This document shows positions 28,981 through 38,928 of a DNA stretch of 64,000 nucleotides, piece by piece. Made by a program: the position numbers and the translations under genes. The notes beneath the pieces are model-generated. The model worked only from the letters and a program-made list of their open reading frames with translations, had not been told where the DNA came from and made no database searches. Source of the stretch: Fulvivirga sp. M361 (lineage in GTDB: Bacteria > Bacteroidota > Bacteroidia > Cytophagales > Cyclobacteriaceae). The stretch is taken from positions 62,001 through 126,000 of the forward strand of contig NZ_VKDC01000011.1 of the NCBI RefSeq assembly GCF_007097395.1, given 5' to 3'. Within the stretch, counting starts at the first letter, position 1. Each line of letters begins with the position of its first letter.

Positions 28981-30060
28981 CTAATTGTCTATAATAATCT
29001 CATTTTCATTTTTGGTTATTTCCAAATCGAACGAACGAGCAATTACACGCAGAATCAAGTCCAGGTCAGTAGATTGGATCTCTGCCTCGAAGAGCATATT
29101 CTGAATTTCATCTCCCTGAACGATTACATCGTAGCCATATCGATCCTGTATTGTTTCAAAGACTTTACTTAGGGGTACACCATTAAAAACCAACGTCCCA
29201 TTCTTCCAGGAAGAATATAGCAATGTGTTTGTCACTTTTTTTGTAATCGTATTATCTGTTTCGGATACCTCTACCAAATCTCCGGGACGCATTGTAACAG
29301 ATTTTGCGTGATCGTTAGTAGAAGGAAGGTTGATCTGGACCTTCCCTGACTCCAATACCACCTGGGTCTTTCCGCGACGATTATTCATGTTAAATTCGGT
29401 ACCCAGCACTTCCACCTCAATACGATTGGAATGCACAATAAATTTCTGATCGCTTTGAGTATGCACAACAGAAAAATAAGCCTCACCCATCAGGTTTACA
29501 TGACGTTCATCATCGTGTAGCCAGGAAGCTGTGAGGGCAAGTGTGGAATTAGCATTTAAGGTAACATGTGATCCATCCGGTAGTATTACCTCCTTTGTCT
29601 CTCCAAAATTCGTAGTGTATAAAATTGTTTCACTACGGGTATAGTGAAAATAAACAGTAGTAGATACTACGATCAATGTTATTACTGCCGCCAATTTATA
29701 AACCCATTGGAAAGGAGAACCCTTTACCGGAAGTGAGTATATCACAGCCTCTTCGACAGCATCATCGACCTGATCATCCATCTCTTCTCTGGACAAATTC
29801 AATTCATCAGACAGCGCTTCCATCTGTATCTTGGCTGCAATCTTTTCATAAATAGCGGTCTCATCCAGACCGGACACAGAGGTTTTAAAGCCAATACTTC
29901 TAAGGAGTGTTGATGCCTCCATTACATCCTCCTTTCGTTCCGGATGTTTAGCTATCCATTCCTGCCAAAATTGATTTAATTCCTCTGTTGGATTAAAAAC
30001 CCAATCCTGAAAATGAGAATCCAACAATAGTTGCATAAGAGGTGAATCGGCTTTTTTCAT
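28981..30060 (-). CDS. FecR-family anti-sigma factor
   Basis: A 359-aa regulator with a cytoplasmic N-terminal part (HFQDWVFNPTEELNQFWQEWIAKHPE), a membrane segment at about 120-138, a periplasmic FecR domain (LPDGSHVTLNANSTLALTASW) and a C-terminal DUF4974-like domain. The acidic stretch at about 81-106 before the membrane segment is longer than in the FecR at 517-1542. It is placed between its predicted sigma partner and the STN-containing SusC gene, 83 bp upstream of the latter, as expected for cell-surface signalling. Confidence 0.93.
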   Translation of the reverse strand: MKKADSPLMQLLLDSHFQDWVFNPTEELNQFWQEWIAKHPERKEDVMEASTLLRSIGFKTSVSGLDETAIYEKIAAKIQMEALSDELNLSREEMDDQVDDAVEEAVIYSLPVKGSPFQWVYKLAAVITLIVVSTTVYFHYTRSETILYTTNFGETKEVILPDGSHVTLNANSTLALTASWLHDDERHVNLMGEAYFSVVHTQSDQKFIVHSNRIEVEVLGTEFNMNNRRGKTQVVLESGKVQINLPSTNDHAKSVTMRPGDLVEVSETDNTITKKVTNTLLYSSWKNGTLVFNGVPLSKVFETIQDRYGYDVIVQGDEIQNMLFEAEIQSTDLDLILRVIARSFDLEITKNENEIIIDN

Positions 30061-30285
30061 ATGGATAGCATTATATTCACTAGGGGCGCAAAAAGTTGAA
30101 ACGTCCTCAAAAAAAATTCACTTTTTTAAAAAATCATCATTTATTCACTCTATTGAGGTGCAATTGATGCATTATTAGCAGCAAAGAACATAAAATTGAT
30201 ACGCTTATGGTTGTAAGGGTTTTGACTTTAACCCACTCTAATGGAAATTCATTTTATGTGTAAAATCACCTAAAAAGGAAAGATA

Positions 30286-30306
30286 AAGCCAGAAAGGCTA
30301 TGGCTT
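30286..30306 (-). terminator. Weak hairpin at the end of the ECF sigma gene
   Basis: AAGCCA (30286-30291) pairs with TGGCTT (30301-30306) around a 9-nt loop, overlapping the sigma stop codon. In the minus direction it is followed by a T/C-rich stretch (TATCTTTCCTTTTT). It may end sigma transcripts before the FecR gene, which would leave FecR-SusC on its own promoter in the 30061-30304 gap. Confidence 0.4.
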
Positions 30307-30931
30307 ACAATTCGAAAAGAGAAAGGAGCAAAACAAGGGACATCTCATCCTTAAGGGTGATCATAGCCCTGTAGATAAGATTTCTGACAGATTTAGGGCT
30401 CATAGCCAATAACGCTGCAATCTCGGTATTGGGTAAACCATCAAAAAAACGTAACGTGATGGCCTCTTTTTGACGCCGCGTTAGCTTATTGAGTGATTTG
30501 AGCAGTCGTTGTTGCTTCTCTTGCGTAATTTGCCGGTTGATAAGTTCAGTCTCACGTGAGAAGACAATTTCAAAGTCATAGTCCTCCAGAATATTCCGAC
30601 TTAAGGGTAACTTGCGGCTTTCTATGAGTTTTCGGATCACTTTTCTTTTGATCCTCTTAAAGAGGTAGAATTTTACTGATTTGACATGCGGCAAATTCTC
30701 ACGCGATTTCCATAGCTCAACAAAAAGATCCTGGATACTGTCTTCAATAAGCTCCTTATTATTTGTGATTCGACTGGTATATAAAAACAGGTCTTGTATG
30801 TAAGTATCGTAAAGCGCTTTGAAAGCTGGTTCACTACCCGTTTTCATGGTACTCCATAGTACTTCAGCAGTCGCCACTGACTGTTTCAAAGTATTTTTCG
30901 AAGAATCAATATGAGAAGCCTTAGTCTCCAA
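30305..30931 (-). CDS. ECF RNA polymerase sigma factor
   Basis: A 208-aa ECF sigma factor. Region 2 is seen in EPAFKALYDTYIQDLFLYTSRIT and EDSIQDLFVELWKSREN, and region 4 in LNKLTRRQKEAITLRFFDGLPNTEIAALLAMSPKSVRNLIYRA. The listed start is a TTG, the first possible start after an in-frame TGA; an ATG at 30847 would give 180 aa but would cut off the conserved Leu-Trp just before region 2. It heads the minus-strand locus and most likely pairs with the FecR at 28981-30060. The C-terminus (SLVLLLSLFEL) is hydrophobic, as is that of the sigma factor at the window start. Confidence 0.9.
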   Translation of the reverse strand: METKASHIDSSKNTLKQSVATAEVLWSTMKTGSEPAFKALYDTYIQDLFLYTSRITNNKELIEDSIQDLFVELWKSRENLPHVKSVKFYLFKRIKRKVIRKLIESRKLPLSRNILEDYDFEIVFSRETELINRQITQEKQQRLLKSLNKLTRRQKEAITLRFFDGLPNTEIAALLAMSPKSVRNLIYRAMITLKDEMSLVLLLSLFEL

Positions 30932-31415
30932 AATTAGGATAGATCAACTGTATTTAAGAACAAGACTGAGATACTAAACATGTCATATTTAATGAAAAAT
31001 TATGTCAAATTCAAATGTGTAAAACGTTTGCACGGCTAACTTAATGAAATTTCATCCGTTGTCAGTAACCGAATTATAGTTGATGAAGCTATTCCGTTCA
31101 ATGAGTAGAGGTAGTAATGGATGACCAGGCGATGATTTCCATTCATTTGGAAAACTGTGTGAATATCAGACCATCAAATCAATGTCAAAGTACTAATCGA
31201 ACGGTTGTTTTCTATGCTTTGAATGAGCTACGAATACATTAAAACGCCTAAAAACTTCACATTTATTACGAGAAGAGAACCGTAACTATGCAATTTATGG
31301 ATATGCCCGGTTATACAAACACACCATATGTCAAAGTCCTCTCCTCTTTAGGAATGGTTAGACCAAAATTATTTACCTTCATCCGCTTATTGAGTAATGC
31401 TACGGTAATAATATA
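30932..31415. other. Intergenic region between divergent ECF sigma and TauE genes
   Basis: These 484 bp separate two divergent genes and should hold both promoters. No RNA gene or clear promoter consensus was recognised. Two short ORFs run towards the permease: 31223-31285 (20 aa, MSYEYIKTPKNFTFITRREP) and 31288-31416 (42 aa), the second ending in a TAATG overlap with the permease start. They are too short to call and may be chance or relics. Confidence 0.4.
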
Positions 31416-32174
31416 ATGGAAGCAGTAAATATGGTGGACTTATTGATTTTGGCGGGTGCCGGAATTATAGCTGGTTTTATTAACGTGGTGGCCGGAGGTG
31501 GCTCATTGATTACCCTGCCCCTTCTCATTTTCATGGGTTTGCCTACTGCAGTAGCTAATGCTACAAACCGGGTGGCCATTTTTTCACAGAATATTTTTGC
31601 CGTTGCCGGCTTCCGTTCAAAAGGGATCTCTGCATTTCCCTATAGTCTCTACTTGGCAATATCCGCATTAATGGGTGCCATCATTGGGGCAAAAATATCG
31701 GTAGATCTGGATGATGAACTTTTTAACAAGATCATCGCGGCTGTAATGATCATGGTGGTGGTATTAACCATATTCAATCCTAACAGGAAAACGGATGGAA
31801 ATGATGAAAGAACCGATGTCAAATCTACCGTGATCGGTGTGATAGTATTTTTCTTTGTAGGCATTTACGGAGGCTTTATACAGGCAGGCATAGGTTTTAT
31901 TATGATAGCCGCCTTGACTGGGGTCAACCGTTTCAGCTTGGTAAAAACGAATAGCGCCAAAGTATTTGTTGCTCTGGTATATACTTCTGCTGCTTTGGTA
32001 GTTTTTATCATTGAAGACGTCATAGACTGGCCGCATGGACTGGCTTTGGCAGCCGGTAATTCAACCGGTGGATGGATAGCCAGCAGGTGGTCTGTTAAAA
32101 AAGGAGATAAGTGGATCAAACGTTTCCTGATCGTGACGGTAACGGCATTAGCGATTAAGTTGTGGTTTTTCTGA
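31416..32174 (+). CDS. TauE/SafE (TSUP) family membrane permease
   Basis: A 252-aa polytopic membrane protein. The N-terminal half shows the family motif GIIAGFINVVAGGGSLITLPLLIFMGLP followed by ANATNRVAIF; the second half repeats it as GIYGGFIQAGIGFIMIAAL and VKTNSAKVFVALVYTSAA. About 7-8 hydrophobic segments can be seen. The family exports or imports organic sulfonates, sulfite-type anions and other carboxylates; the substrate here is not evident. ATG 31416 is listed, although ATG 31431 five codons later is also possible. It stands alone, divergent from the sigma gene. Confidence 0.9.
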   Translation: MEAVNMVDLLILAGAGIIAGFINVVAGGGSLITLPLLIFMGLPTAVANATNRVAIFSQNIFAVAGFRSKGISAFPYSLYLAISALMGAIIGAKISVDLDDELFNKIIAAVMIMVVVLTIFNPNRKTDGNDERTDVKSTVIGVIVFFFVGIYGGFIQAGIGFIMIAALTGVNRFSLVKTNSAKVFVALVYTSAALVVFIIEDVIDWPHGLALAAGNSTGGWIASRWSVKKGDKWIKRFLIVTVTALAIKLWFF

Positions 32175-32307
32175 TCTGATTTACGCAAGACCATCCGCGT
32201 CGCACGTCACATTATGTGTAATTTCATTGCCGGAAAACTTAATTATTCTTTAATTATCAGTGTATCAGTCAACAATGTTTACTTAAATTGGGTTTTTAAT
32301 ATTAACA

Positions 32308-35300
32308 GTGGAAAAGGTAAAGTTGGTGAACAGAGGTTTTTTAGTCTTATTTTTTTGCTTATACATTGGTCAATTGTTCGGACAGACAAAAAAGCCCTAC
32401 GCGCTTCCGGAGCACGTGTCTGTACAGGATTATTCCGATGAAATGATCATCGTTCGATTTCAGGAAGGGTATAGTGTTAAATCAGCGAGGAATAGATTTA
32501 CAGGAAGAAGTGGTCAGCGTGAATTACGACCTGCCATTCAACACATTTCTACCACTGAAACTACTACCGGCAGGACGGCTGCACATCCGTTAAGCAGTAT
32601 TTATAAAGTTACTCTGAAAACAGGTGAAGACCCGATTGTAGTAGTGAATGAATACCTTCAACGTGAAGATGTATTGTATGCAGAACCCTACTTCAAACAC
32701 AAACCATTAATTGTTCCCAATGACCCTGAAGCAAGCCTGTCCGGTGGCAGGCAGGATTATCTGGAAGTGATCAATGCTTATGACGCCTGGTCCGTTGAAA
32801 GGGGTGATACAAGCGTAGTGATCGGAATACTGGATACAGGCGCTGAAATTATGCATAGCGATCTAACCAATAATATTGCCTATAACTATAATGATCCTGT
32901 CAATGGTGTGGATGATGACGGGGATGGCTTAGTGGATAATTTCGCCGGGTGGGACATAGCCGATAATGATAACAACGTGGCGGCAGACGCGGACAGTCAC
33001 GGCACCAGGGTAGCCGGCACGAGTTCAGCCTCGACGAACAACGGGTTAGGCATAGCGGGTGCAGGCTACAATTCAAGGTTTTTACCTATTAAGGTATTTT
33101 CCAGCTTTGGTAATTTCTTTTCCGACGGTTATTCCGCCATTTTATTGGCTGCAGATCTAGGGTGTAAAGTGGTCAATCTTTCCTGGAGAACTTCCGGTGC
33201 ATTTTCCCAGTTCGCCCAGGATGTGATCAATTATGTTGTTCTTGAAAAAAATGTGGTGGTGGTAGCTGCCGCCGGGAACAGTAATGTGTTGGAAAACACC
33301 TTTCCCGCATCTTATGATAATGTACTTTCTGTTGCAGCTACTACTGTAAATGATGAAAGGGCACCTTTTTCTTCTTTTGGATATAACGTAGACATGACCG
33401 CCCCCGGAGTGAATATATTCAGCACAAATAATTTCAATAGTTATGGTAACATTAGCGGTACGTCCTTTTCTTCACCATTGGTGGCAGGAACAGCCGCACT
33501 GATCATGGCACGCTTCCCGAACCTTACCGCCCAACAAGTGATGGAACGCTTGAGAGTGACGAGTGATGATATTTACTCTGTTGGTTCGAATATGGCTTTC
33601 GATGGTTTACTGGGGAAAGGACGACTGAATATGCTTGAAGCGCTTACCAACAATTTCTCTCCTTCTGTTCGCATCCAGGATTTCAACTATGACAATGGTA
33701 CAGGGCCCTACGCCTTTTATGGCGACACACTGACCTTGAACGTGCGCTTTCAAAACTTCCTGTCACCCACCTTTAACGCAACCGCTACTATCAGTTCAGC
33801 ATCACCCTATGTCCAGGTATTAGCGTCAACGGCTAACCTTGGAGCTATTCCTACTATGAGTGAAACTAATAATTTCAGTCAACCTTTTCGCATTTTATTG
33901 AGTGATGATTTACCGAACAATGAAGTCATTGTGTTAAGAGTAGATTTTGAAGATGGGTTTTACCGCGATTTTCAACATATCACTATCACCAGCACACCGG
34001 AATATATCACTTTTGATAATAACCACCTTCAGCTTACTCTTGACAGTGACGGGGATCTGGGGTATAGCAAAGAATTTTTAATTGGGGGTATTGGATTCAG
34101 CCAGGGGGATGTAGATCTACTCGATAATATTGGTTTAATAACTGCCATTCATCCGGATACTGTGCTCGATAATGCTCCAACAAATCTTGTGCTTGGCACA
34201 AAATCGAAAGATTTTATTCAAAATAAGCGCATCAGGTTTTATAATAACTCAGTGGCCGACAAAGATGCGCGACTGACATTTATGGACCGACCTGAAAACG
34301 ATAATTCGCTCGGTCTGAACATAGATCAGAAAACACTGGCCTGGGACAGCAGCAGTTTTATCATCCAGGAATACCGGGTCAGTAACACAGGTACGGCAAC
34401 GCTGAATGATCTACATCTCGCCTTATTCGCAGACTGGAATTTGAACAATCAAAACTTCAATCGAGCAGACTGGCATGATCCACTGAAGTTAGGATACGTT
34501 TTTGATGCACTGTCTGACACGTTGTATACCGGCATTGCACTGTTAACAAGTCAAACTCCAATCCAATATGCCATCAATAACAAAAATTTCAATGGAAATG
34601 CTACCGATATTCCTACATTGTTAAACGACAGTGTTAAATTCAGTTTAGTGTCGCAGGGCATTGGCAAGGAGACTGCCGGCACGAACAATACTGGAAACGA
34701 TGTATCACAGATCACAGGTGGTACCATTACACAGTTGGCAACTAACCAAAGTGAAAAACTGGCTTTTGCCCTGGTGAGCGGTAATAGCCTGGCTGACTTG
34801 ATCAGTGCAGTGAATGAAGCACAACTTCATTACAACGAGTACCTCAGCTCCCCTCCATTACTTGAGGTATTTTTCGCCTGTTCCGGCGAACAAGCCATTG
34901 TGAATCCCTCAAATGGTGAGACGTTTGAATTTTATAATGATGTTGCGCTTACAGACCTGGAATTTACGGGACCCGAATTTACCAGTCCGATATTGACAAA
35001 TGATATTGTATATTATGCTGTAAATAAAGACAAAAGCTTTGATGGGGACATCGTACGTGTCATCGCACGCCCTAAACTTGTGCACGCTGACTTTAGTACT
35101 GATTCTTCACCACTTTTATTGGATGAAACCGGCGAGAACAGCGTTCAGATCACAGATAGAAGTATTGATCCGGTGGCGTGGGAATGGAATTTCAGCCATG
35201 GGTTTCAGTCGAATGTACAACATCCTTTGATCAGTTATACAGACAAAGGCTCTTATGGTATCGAGGTGACCGTAACGAATGATCTAGGTTGTACGGAAAC

Positions 35301-36531
35301 TATAAGCAAATCACTGGAAGTAGATTACCGCAGTAACTTACCGGATCTAGATGACTTTATGATCTGTAAAGGTGAAAACATCCGTTTTGATCCTGCCAAC
35401 GCAACCAATATAGAAGTTTACAGTGATGGTGATTTACAGCACCAGATATTTTCGGGTACTGAATATATTTCGGGCCTGATCTTTAAGGATACGATTTTTT
35501 ATGTCATCAGCCTGGATTCTACTTATGCCAGTAACGTTAAAAATGTAGAAGTTGAAATAAGTGATGTTAAGGCAGATTTCATACATAGACCTGATACATC
35601 AGATCTGACCAACCCACATATTATCCAACTGGAAAACCGGAGTCTCAACAACGCACTTTTTTTCTGGGTGGTCAACGATGAGTTACTTAAGGTTAATGCC
35701 GATGCTACCTATGCATATGACATTAACACACCGTTTGAACTTAAACTGATCGCTGAAGATATCAATGGATGTTTTGACGAACGTATAGAAATAGTAACAC
35801 CATCTGCGGCAGCTAAACCTGCATCGATGACTACTGAACTTTGTGTCGAGGGAAGTGCAGTTTATACAGCCATGGAAAGTAATTTCTTCAATTTTTATGC
35901 TGACGCATCTGCCAATCAGCTCATAGGTAAGGGAAGTATATTCTCATTGGAAGATATAAGTAAGGATACGATGATATACTTCACGGACAACCAGCTATAT
36001 GGTGAAAGTGAAATCGGAAGTTTCCAGGTAGGCGTATCCAACGTCAAGTCCATGTTTAGTCTACCTGCAAAAGAATTAAACCTGGCAGCAGCTAATCATG
36101 TGACCGTCTCCAATGAAAGTGAAGATGCTTCTATTTTTACCTGGAGGGTAAACGATGTACAAGTTTCTACAGAACCATCACCAATCTTAGCATTTAGCGA
36201 GCCCGGAGAGTATTTGGTTGAATTGATCGGCAGTAATGAAGCAGGTTGTGAAAGCCGTTTTAGCCAGTCGTTACGTGTAGTTAGCATCACTTCAACCGAT
36301 GTACTGTCAGAAGGTGTGATCACTTTTTACCCCAACCCTGTAACAAATCTGCTTACTGTAACTGCCGAACAACCTTCGACCTTCACGATCTACAATACCC
36401 AAGGGAAGCGCATGCCACTGATCAAAGTCTCAAACCAGACCCTGAATCTTTCTTCTTTATCGCCAGGGATCTACGTACTGGAAATAAGGCATGGCAATGA
36501 CATGACCCGCCAAAAGATCGTGAAAAAGTAG
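32308..36531 (+). CDS. Secreted subtilisin-like (S8) protease with PKD/Ig repeats and T9SS sorting domain
   Basis: A 1407-aa extracellular protease. A signal sequence (FLVLFFCLYIGQLFGQ) is followed by a propeptide-like region to about 140. The catalytic triad is Asp176 in GILDTGAE, His231 in DSHGTRVAG and Ser386 in SGTSFSSP. A middle beta-rich region covers about 450-850. Then three Ig-like units with an initial Cys and an F-Y repeat core alternate with PKD-like units (about 855-1320), and a type A T9SS sorting domain ends the protein (FYPNPVTNLLTVTAEQ, GIYVLEIRHG). The start is probably GTG 32308, since an in-frame TAA lies at 32284; GTG 32326 is an alternative. Its stop codon abuts the convergent DUF4197 stop with no gap. 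Confidence 0.92.
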   Translation: MEKVKLVNRGFLVLFFCLYIGQLFGQTKKPYALPEHVSVQDYSDEMIIVRFQEGYSVKSARNRFTGRSGQRELRPAIQHISTTETTTGRTAAHPLSSIYKVTLKTGEDPIVVVNEYLQREDVLYAEPYFKHKPLIVPNDPEASLSGGRQDYLEVINAYDAWSVERGDTSVVIGILDTGAEIMHSDLTNNIAYNYNDPVNGVDDDGDGLVDNFAGWDIADNDNNVAADADSHGTRVAGTSSASTNNGLGIAGAGYNSRFLPIKVFSSFGNFFSDGYSAILLAADLGCKVVNLSWRTSGAFSQFAQDVINYVVLEKNVVVVAAAGNSNVLENTFPASYDNVLSVAATTVNDERAPFSSFGYNVDMTAPGVNIFSTNNFNSYGNISGTSFSSPLVAGTAALIMARFPNLTAQQVMERLRVTSDDIYSVGSNMAFDGLLGKGRLNMLEALTNNFSPSVRIQDFNYDNGTGPYAFYGDTLTLNVRFQNFLSPTFNATATISSASPYVQVLASTANLGAIPTMSETNNFSQPFRILLSDDLPNNEVIVLRVDFEDGFYRDFQHITITSTPEYITFDNNHLQLTLDSDGDLGYSKEFLIGGIGFSQGDVDLLDNIGLITAIHPDTVLDNAPTNLVLGTKSKDFIQNKRIRFYNNSVADKDARLTFMDRPENDNSLGLNIDQKTLAWDSSSFIIQEYRVSNTGTATLNDLHLALFADWNLNNQNFNRADWHDPLKLGYVFDALSDTLYTGIALLTSQTPIQYAINNKNFNGNATDIPTLLNDSVKFSLVSQGIGKETAGTNNTGNDVSQITGGTITQLATNQSEKLAFALVSGNSLADLISAVNEAQLHYNEYLSSPPLLEVFFACSGEQAIVNPSNGETFEFYNDVALTDLEFTGPEFTSPILTNDIVYYAVNKDKSFDGDIVRVIARPKLVHADFSTDSSPLLLDETGENSVQITDRSIDPVAWEWNFSHGFQSNVQHPLISYTDKGSYGIEVTVTNDLGCTETISKSLEVDYRSNLPDLDDFMICKGENIRFDPANATNIEVYSDGDLQHQIFSGTEYISGLIFKDTIFYVISLDSTYASNVKNVEVEISDVKADFIHRPDTSDLTNPHIIQLENRSLNNALFFWVVNDELLKVNADATYAYDINTPFELKLIAEDINGCFDERIEIVTPSAAAKPASMTTELCVEGSAVYTAMESNFFNFYADASANQLIGKGSIFSLEDISKDTMIYFTDNQLYGESEIGSFQVGVSNVKSMFSLPAKELNLAAANHVTVSNESEDASIFTWRVNDVQVSTEPSPILAFSEPGEYLVELIGSNEAGCESRFSQSLRVVSITSTDVLSEGVITFYPNPVTNLLTVTAEQPSTFTIYNTQGKRMPLIKVSNQTLNLSSLSPGIYVLEIRHGNDMTRQKIVKK

Positions 36532-37254
36532 TTAGTTGTCTTGTGCTGAAAAAACTTTTTTAAGTAAATCCGTTGTCCTGGCTACCGGATCTTCACGTAT
36601 ATTTTTTTCCTCCTGAGCGACCAGGTAAAAAAGTCCTTCAATCGCTTTATTAGTAGCATAGTCATTGAGGTCAGGATTTACTTTATCTACAAAAGGCACT
36701 TTATTGTAAGTAGTAATAATGTTCGAATAGTATTTGGTAGCATTTGTCTTTTTTAACGCACTTTCTACAATGGGTCCGAATTTCAGTTTGAGTTGATCAG
36801 AAGTAGTACGTTGAAGGTAGTTGGTCGCAGCATTATCTTCTCCCTTTAATATTCCCCAGGCATCTTGAATGGTCATCGCTTTGATGGCACTGACAAATAT
36901 GGGTTTAGCCTCTTTGGCTGCCTCTTCTGCACCTCTGTTTAATGTCATTACAAACCGATCCACTTCTTTATCCAACCCTATCTGCCTAAGCTTATTTTCC
37001 ACTTTTTGTACATCAGGCGGGAAAGGTATTTTGATCTTTGGGTTCTTGAAGTAGCCATCCAGCTTTGATGCCTGGGACGATCCTTTGGAAGCCCCGTTAA
37101 TAAGTGCTTCTTTAAGGCCGGAAGCTACCTGATCGGCGGTCAGCTCATTACCAACCAAAATATCATTAATGGTTCCCAGTGACTGATTGATCTGAGTAGT
37201 AGTACAAGCAGCCAATAAGACAATAACAAAAGACAACAGATGGAATACCTTCAT
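36532..37254 (-). CDS. DUF4197 family lipoprotein
   Basis: A 240-aa lipoprotein with lipobox LLAAC (Cys17). The mature part is helical and matches the DUF4197 pattern: DQVASGLKEALINGASKG near the start, IKIPFPPDVQKVENKLRQIG, FVMTLNRGAEEAAKEAKPIF and IQDAWGILKGEDNAATNYL. Members are periplasmic proteins of unknown function found in many Bacteroidota and Proteobacteria. The gene follows the sigma/membrane-barrel pair by 48 bp in the same direction, so it may be co-transcribed. Confidence 0.9.
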   Translation of the reverse strand: MKVFHLLSFVIVLLAACTTTQINQSLGTINDILVGNELTADQVASGLKEALINGASKGSSQASKLDGYFKNPKIKIPFPPDVQKVENKLRQIGLDKEVDRFVMTLNRGAEEAAKEAKPIFVSAIKAMTIQDAWGILKGEDNAATNYLQRTTSDQLKLKFGPIVESALKKTNATKYYSNIITTYNKVPFVDKVNPDLNDYATNKAIEGLFYLVAQEEKNIREDPVARTTDLLKKVFSAQDN

Positions 37255-37302
37255 ACGGTTTATAGATTTTAACTTAAAAGTAGCAAAGATCCATGATCGC
37301 CA

Positions 37303-38928
37303 CTAGAGTTTTAAGGTAAAACCAAAATTCAGGCCAAATCCATACGGTTGAATATAAAAAGGTGTACTCAAGTCATCAGAAAGTTGTAGTGAATAGTTAA
37401 ACGTAGGCTGTGCCAGGAATCGGAATCTTCTGTCATTGGGGTATTCTAACCGGTAGAACAGATTATAAAATAAATACAGATCAGGTTCCTCAAACAAATC
37501 TGTAGACTGTTTTGTCAATGACTTATGTATTTCCATTCCCGTACCTATAAAAGAGGCTACTTTTTCACCAGGTAGCCTGTACATTCCTCCAACCTGAATA
37601 CCCAACGTTTGGATCTGGTGCTCATAACTTCTTTCCTCTTCACCTAAACCAGGGGTAATTACAAGAGCATCTCCGGCAGTTCTTGATGCTACACTATCCA
37701 CCGTCTGCAGATAATAGTTAATTGTTTGTGTCCGTTGAAAATATAAAGCGCCGGCAAACAGGCTGAGCCTGGGATGGACAACATGTGTAATTCCAGCCTC
37801 TACCCTTACGCCCATTCTTTTAACGGAAATAGCCGGTATTTTCTCCACCGCTCGGATCAGCTGATCATCATTCTGGTTGGTTGTTACACGGTTATAGGTA
37901 AACGTAGGCATAAACTGCGTATAAAAAGTAGTGCGGCGCGCCGACCAGTCCACTTTTTCCTTTTTACGGATTTCTTCTTTCGGTCCATCCGTTGTGGTCA
38001 CCCCCACTCTGGTAATTGATGTGGGGGAAGGTGTATCAAAGGTATAAGCCCAATCCAGGCGCCTGAGGGCATAAGGAGTGAAATCATGCTTGCTCCAATG
38101 ATCCCTGTCACTGCTGTTATTATCAGAAGATTGCCCATTTGAACTTTGCACTCTACCCTGAGTGTAACCAGTTAATAAAAGCGAATTGTCAACACGATCT
38201 GTCGTCTGTTTATCAAATGGGTCATCGTTTTTACTCAGAACACGGTCATTCCTATCCCGGTCAGCAACTGCCAAACGGTTTTGCAGATGACCAACGCCCT
38301 TTTCCGACCTTGAGGAAATGTCGTCTGGCTGAGATGTTTCTGTCATTACCCCGGGTGTTTTATCATCAGACCTTTCAACCGCTTTGTTTTCATCCATTAC
38401 CCCGGTCATGTTTGCATCAGTCACCTGAGCGGCACAATCCATTTGACGAGTGGTTTCCAAATCACTGGTAAGGTCATTATCAAAACCCTGCTTTATCGCA
38501 TTGACATCGGCCAAAGCCACACGATTATCAGGGGCCCTTTTCACCCCGGAGGACTTCTCATTTACTTGATTTATCTCTTGCTGCAATGGAGAGGAATTAA
38601 GATCATTATCCGCGATTTCAGGATTCATATTATTCAACGCCATCTGCTCATTTAGAGTGTTTAAATGCTCTCTATTCGACCCATCCTCATCTGTAATAAT
38701 ACTTACAGGGGTGTCTGCTTGTGTTTGATTAGCATCTATCCAAACCCATGTGACAACCCCTGTAGTCAGCAGAAGTAATACTACGGCTGCGGGTAAAATA
38801 AATCGATACCAGGGCGTTTTTTCTGTTGGCAGTTCTTTTTCAATGAATCCCCAGGCATCATCGCCCGGGTCTTCTTCATATCCTCCTAACCTGTCCCTGA
38901 ATTGGTCTTCTACATTCTTTTCAGCCAT
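37303..38928 (-). CDS. Membrane protein with N-terminal anti-sigma-like part and C-terminal beta-barrel-like domain
   Basis: A 541-aa protein when started at ATG 38928 (MAEKNVEDQF); an upstream ATG at 38946 is also in frame. A short acidic cytoplasmic segment (GGYEEDPGDDAWGFIEKEL) precedes one membrane segment at about 42-64. A long polar, probably disordered stretch follows (about 65-330). The last 210 residues (from about RRTTFYTQFMPTFTY) show alternating beta-strand patterns like a small outer-membrane barrel, ending YGFGLNFGFTLKL. It overlaps the sigma gene by 8 bp. The arrangement suggests an anti-sigma factor for that sigma; the barrel-like tail is unusual for one. The assignment is an inference from layout. 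Confidence 0.65.
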   Translation of the reverse strand: MAEKNVEDQFRDRLGGYEEDPGDDAWGFIEKELPTEKTPWYRFILPAAVVLLLLTTGVVTWVWIDANQTQADTPVSIITDEDGSNREHLNTLNEQMALNNMNPEIADNDLNSSPLQQEINQVNEKSSGVKRAPDNRVALADVNAIKQGFDNDLTSDLETTRQMDCAAQVTDANMTGVMDENKAVERSDDKTPGVMTETSQPDDISSRSEKGVGHLQNRLAVADRDRNDRVLSKNDDPFDKQTTDRVDNSLLLTGYTQGRVQSSNGQSSDNNSSDRDHWSKHDFTPYALRRLDWAYTFDTPSPTSITRVGVTTTDGPKEEIRKKEKVDWSARRTTFYTQFMPTFTYNRVTTNQNDDQLIRAVEKIPAISVKRMGVRVEAGITHVVHPRLSLFAGALYFQRTQTINYYLQTVDSVASRTAGDALVITPGLGEEERSYEHQIQTLGIQVGGMYRLPGEKVASFIGTGMEIHKSLTKQSTDLFEEPDLYLFYNLFYRLEYPNDRRFRFLAQPTFNYSLQLSDDLSTPFYIQPYGFGLNFGFTLKL

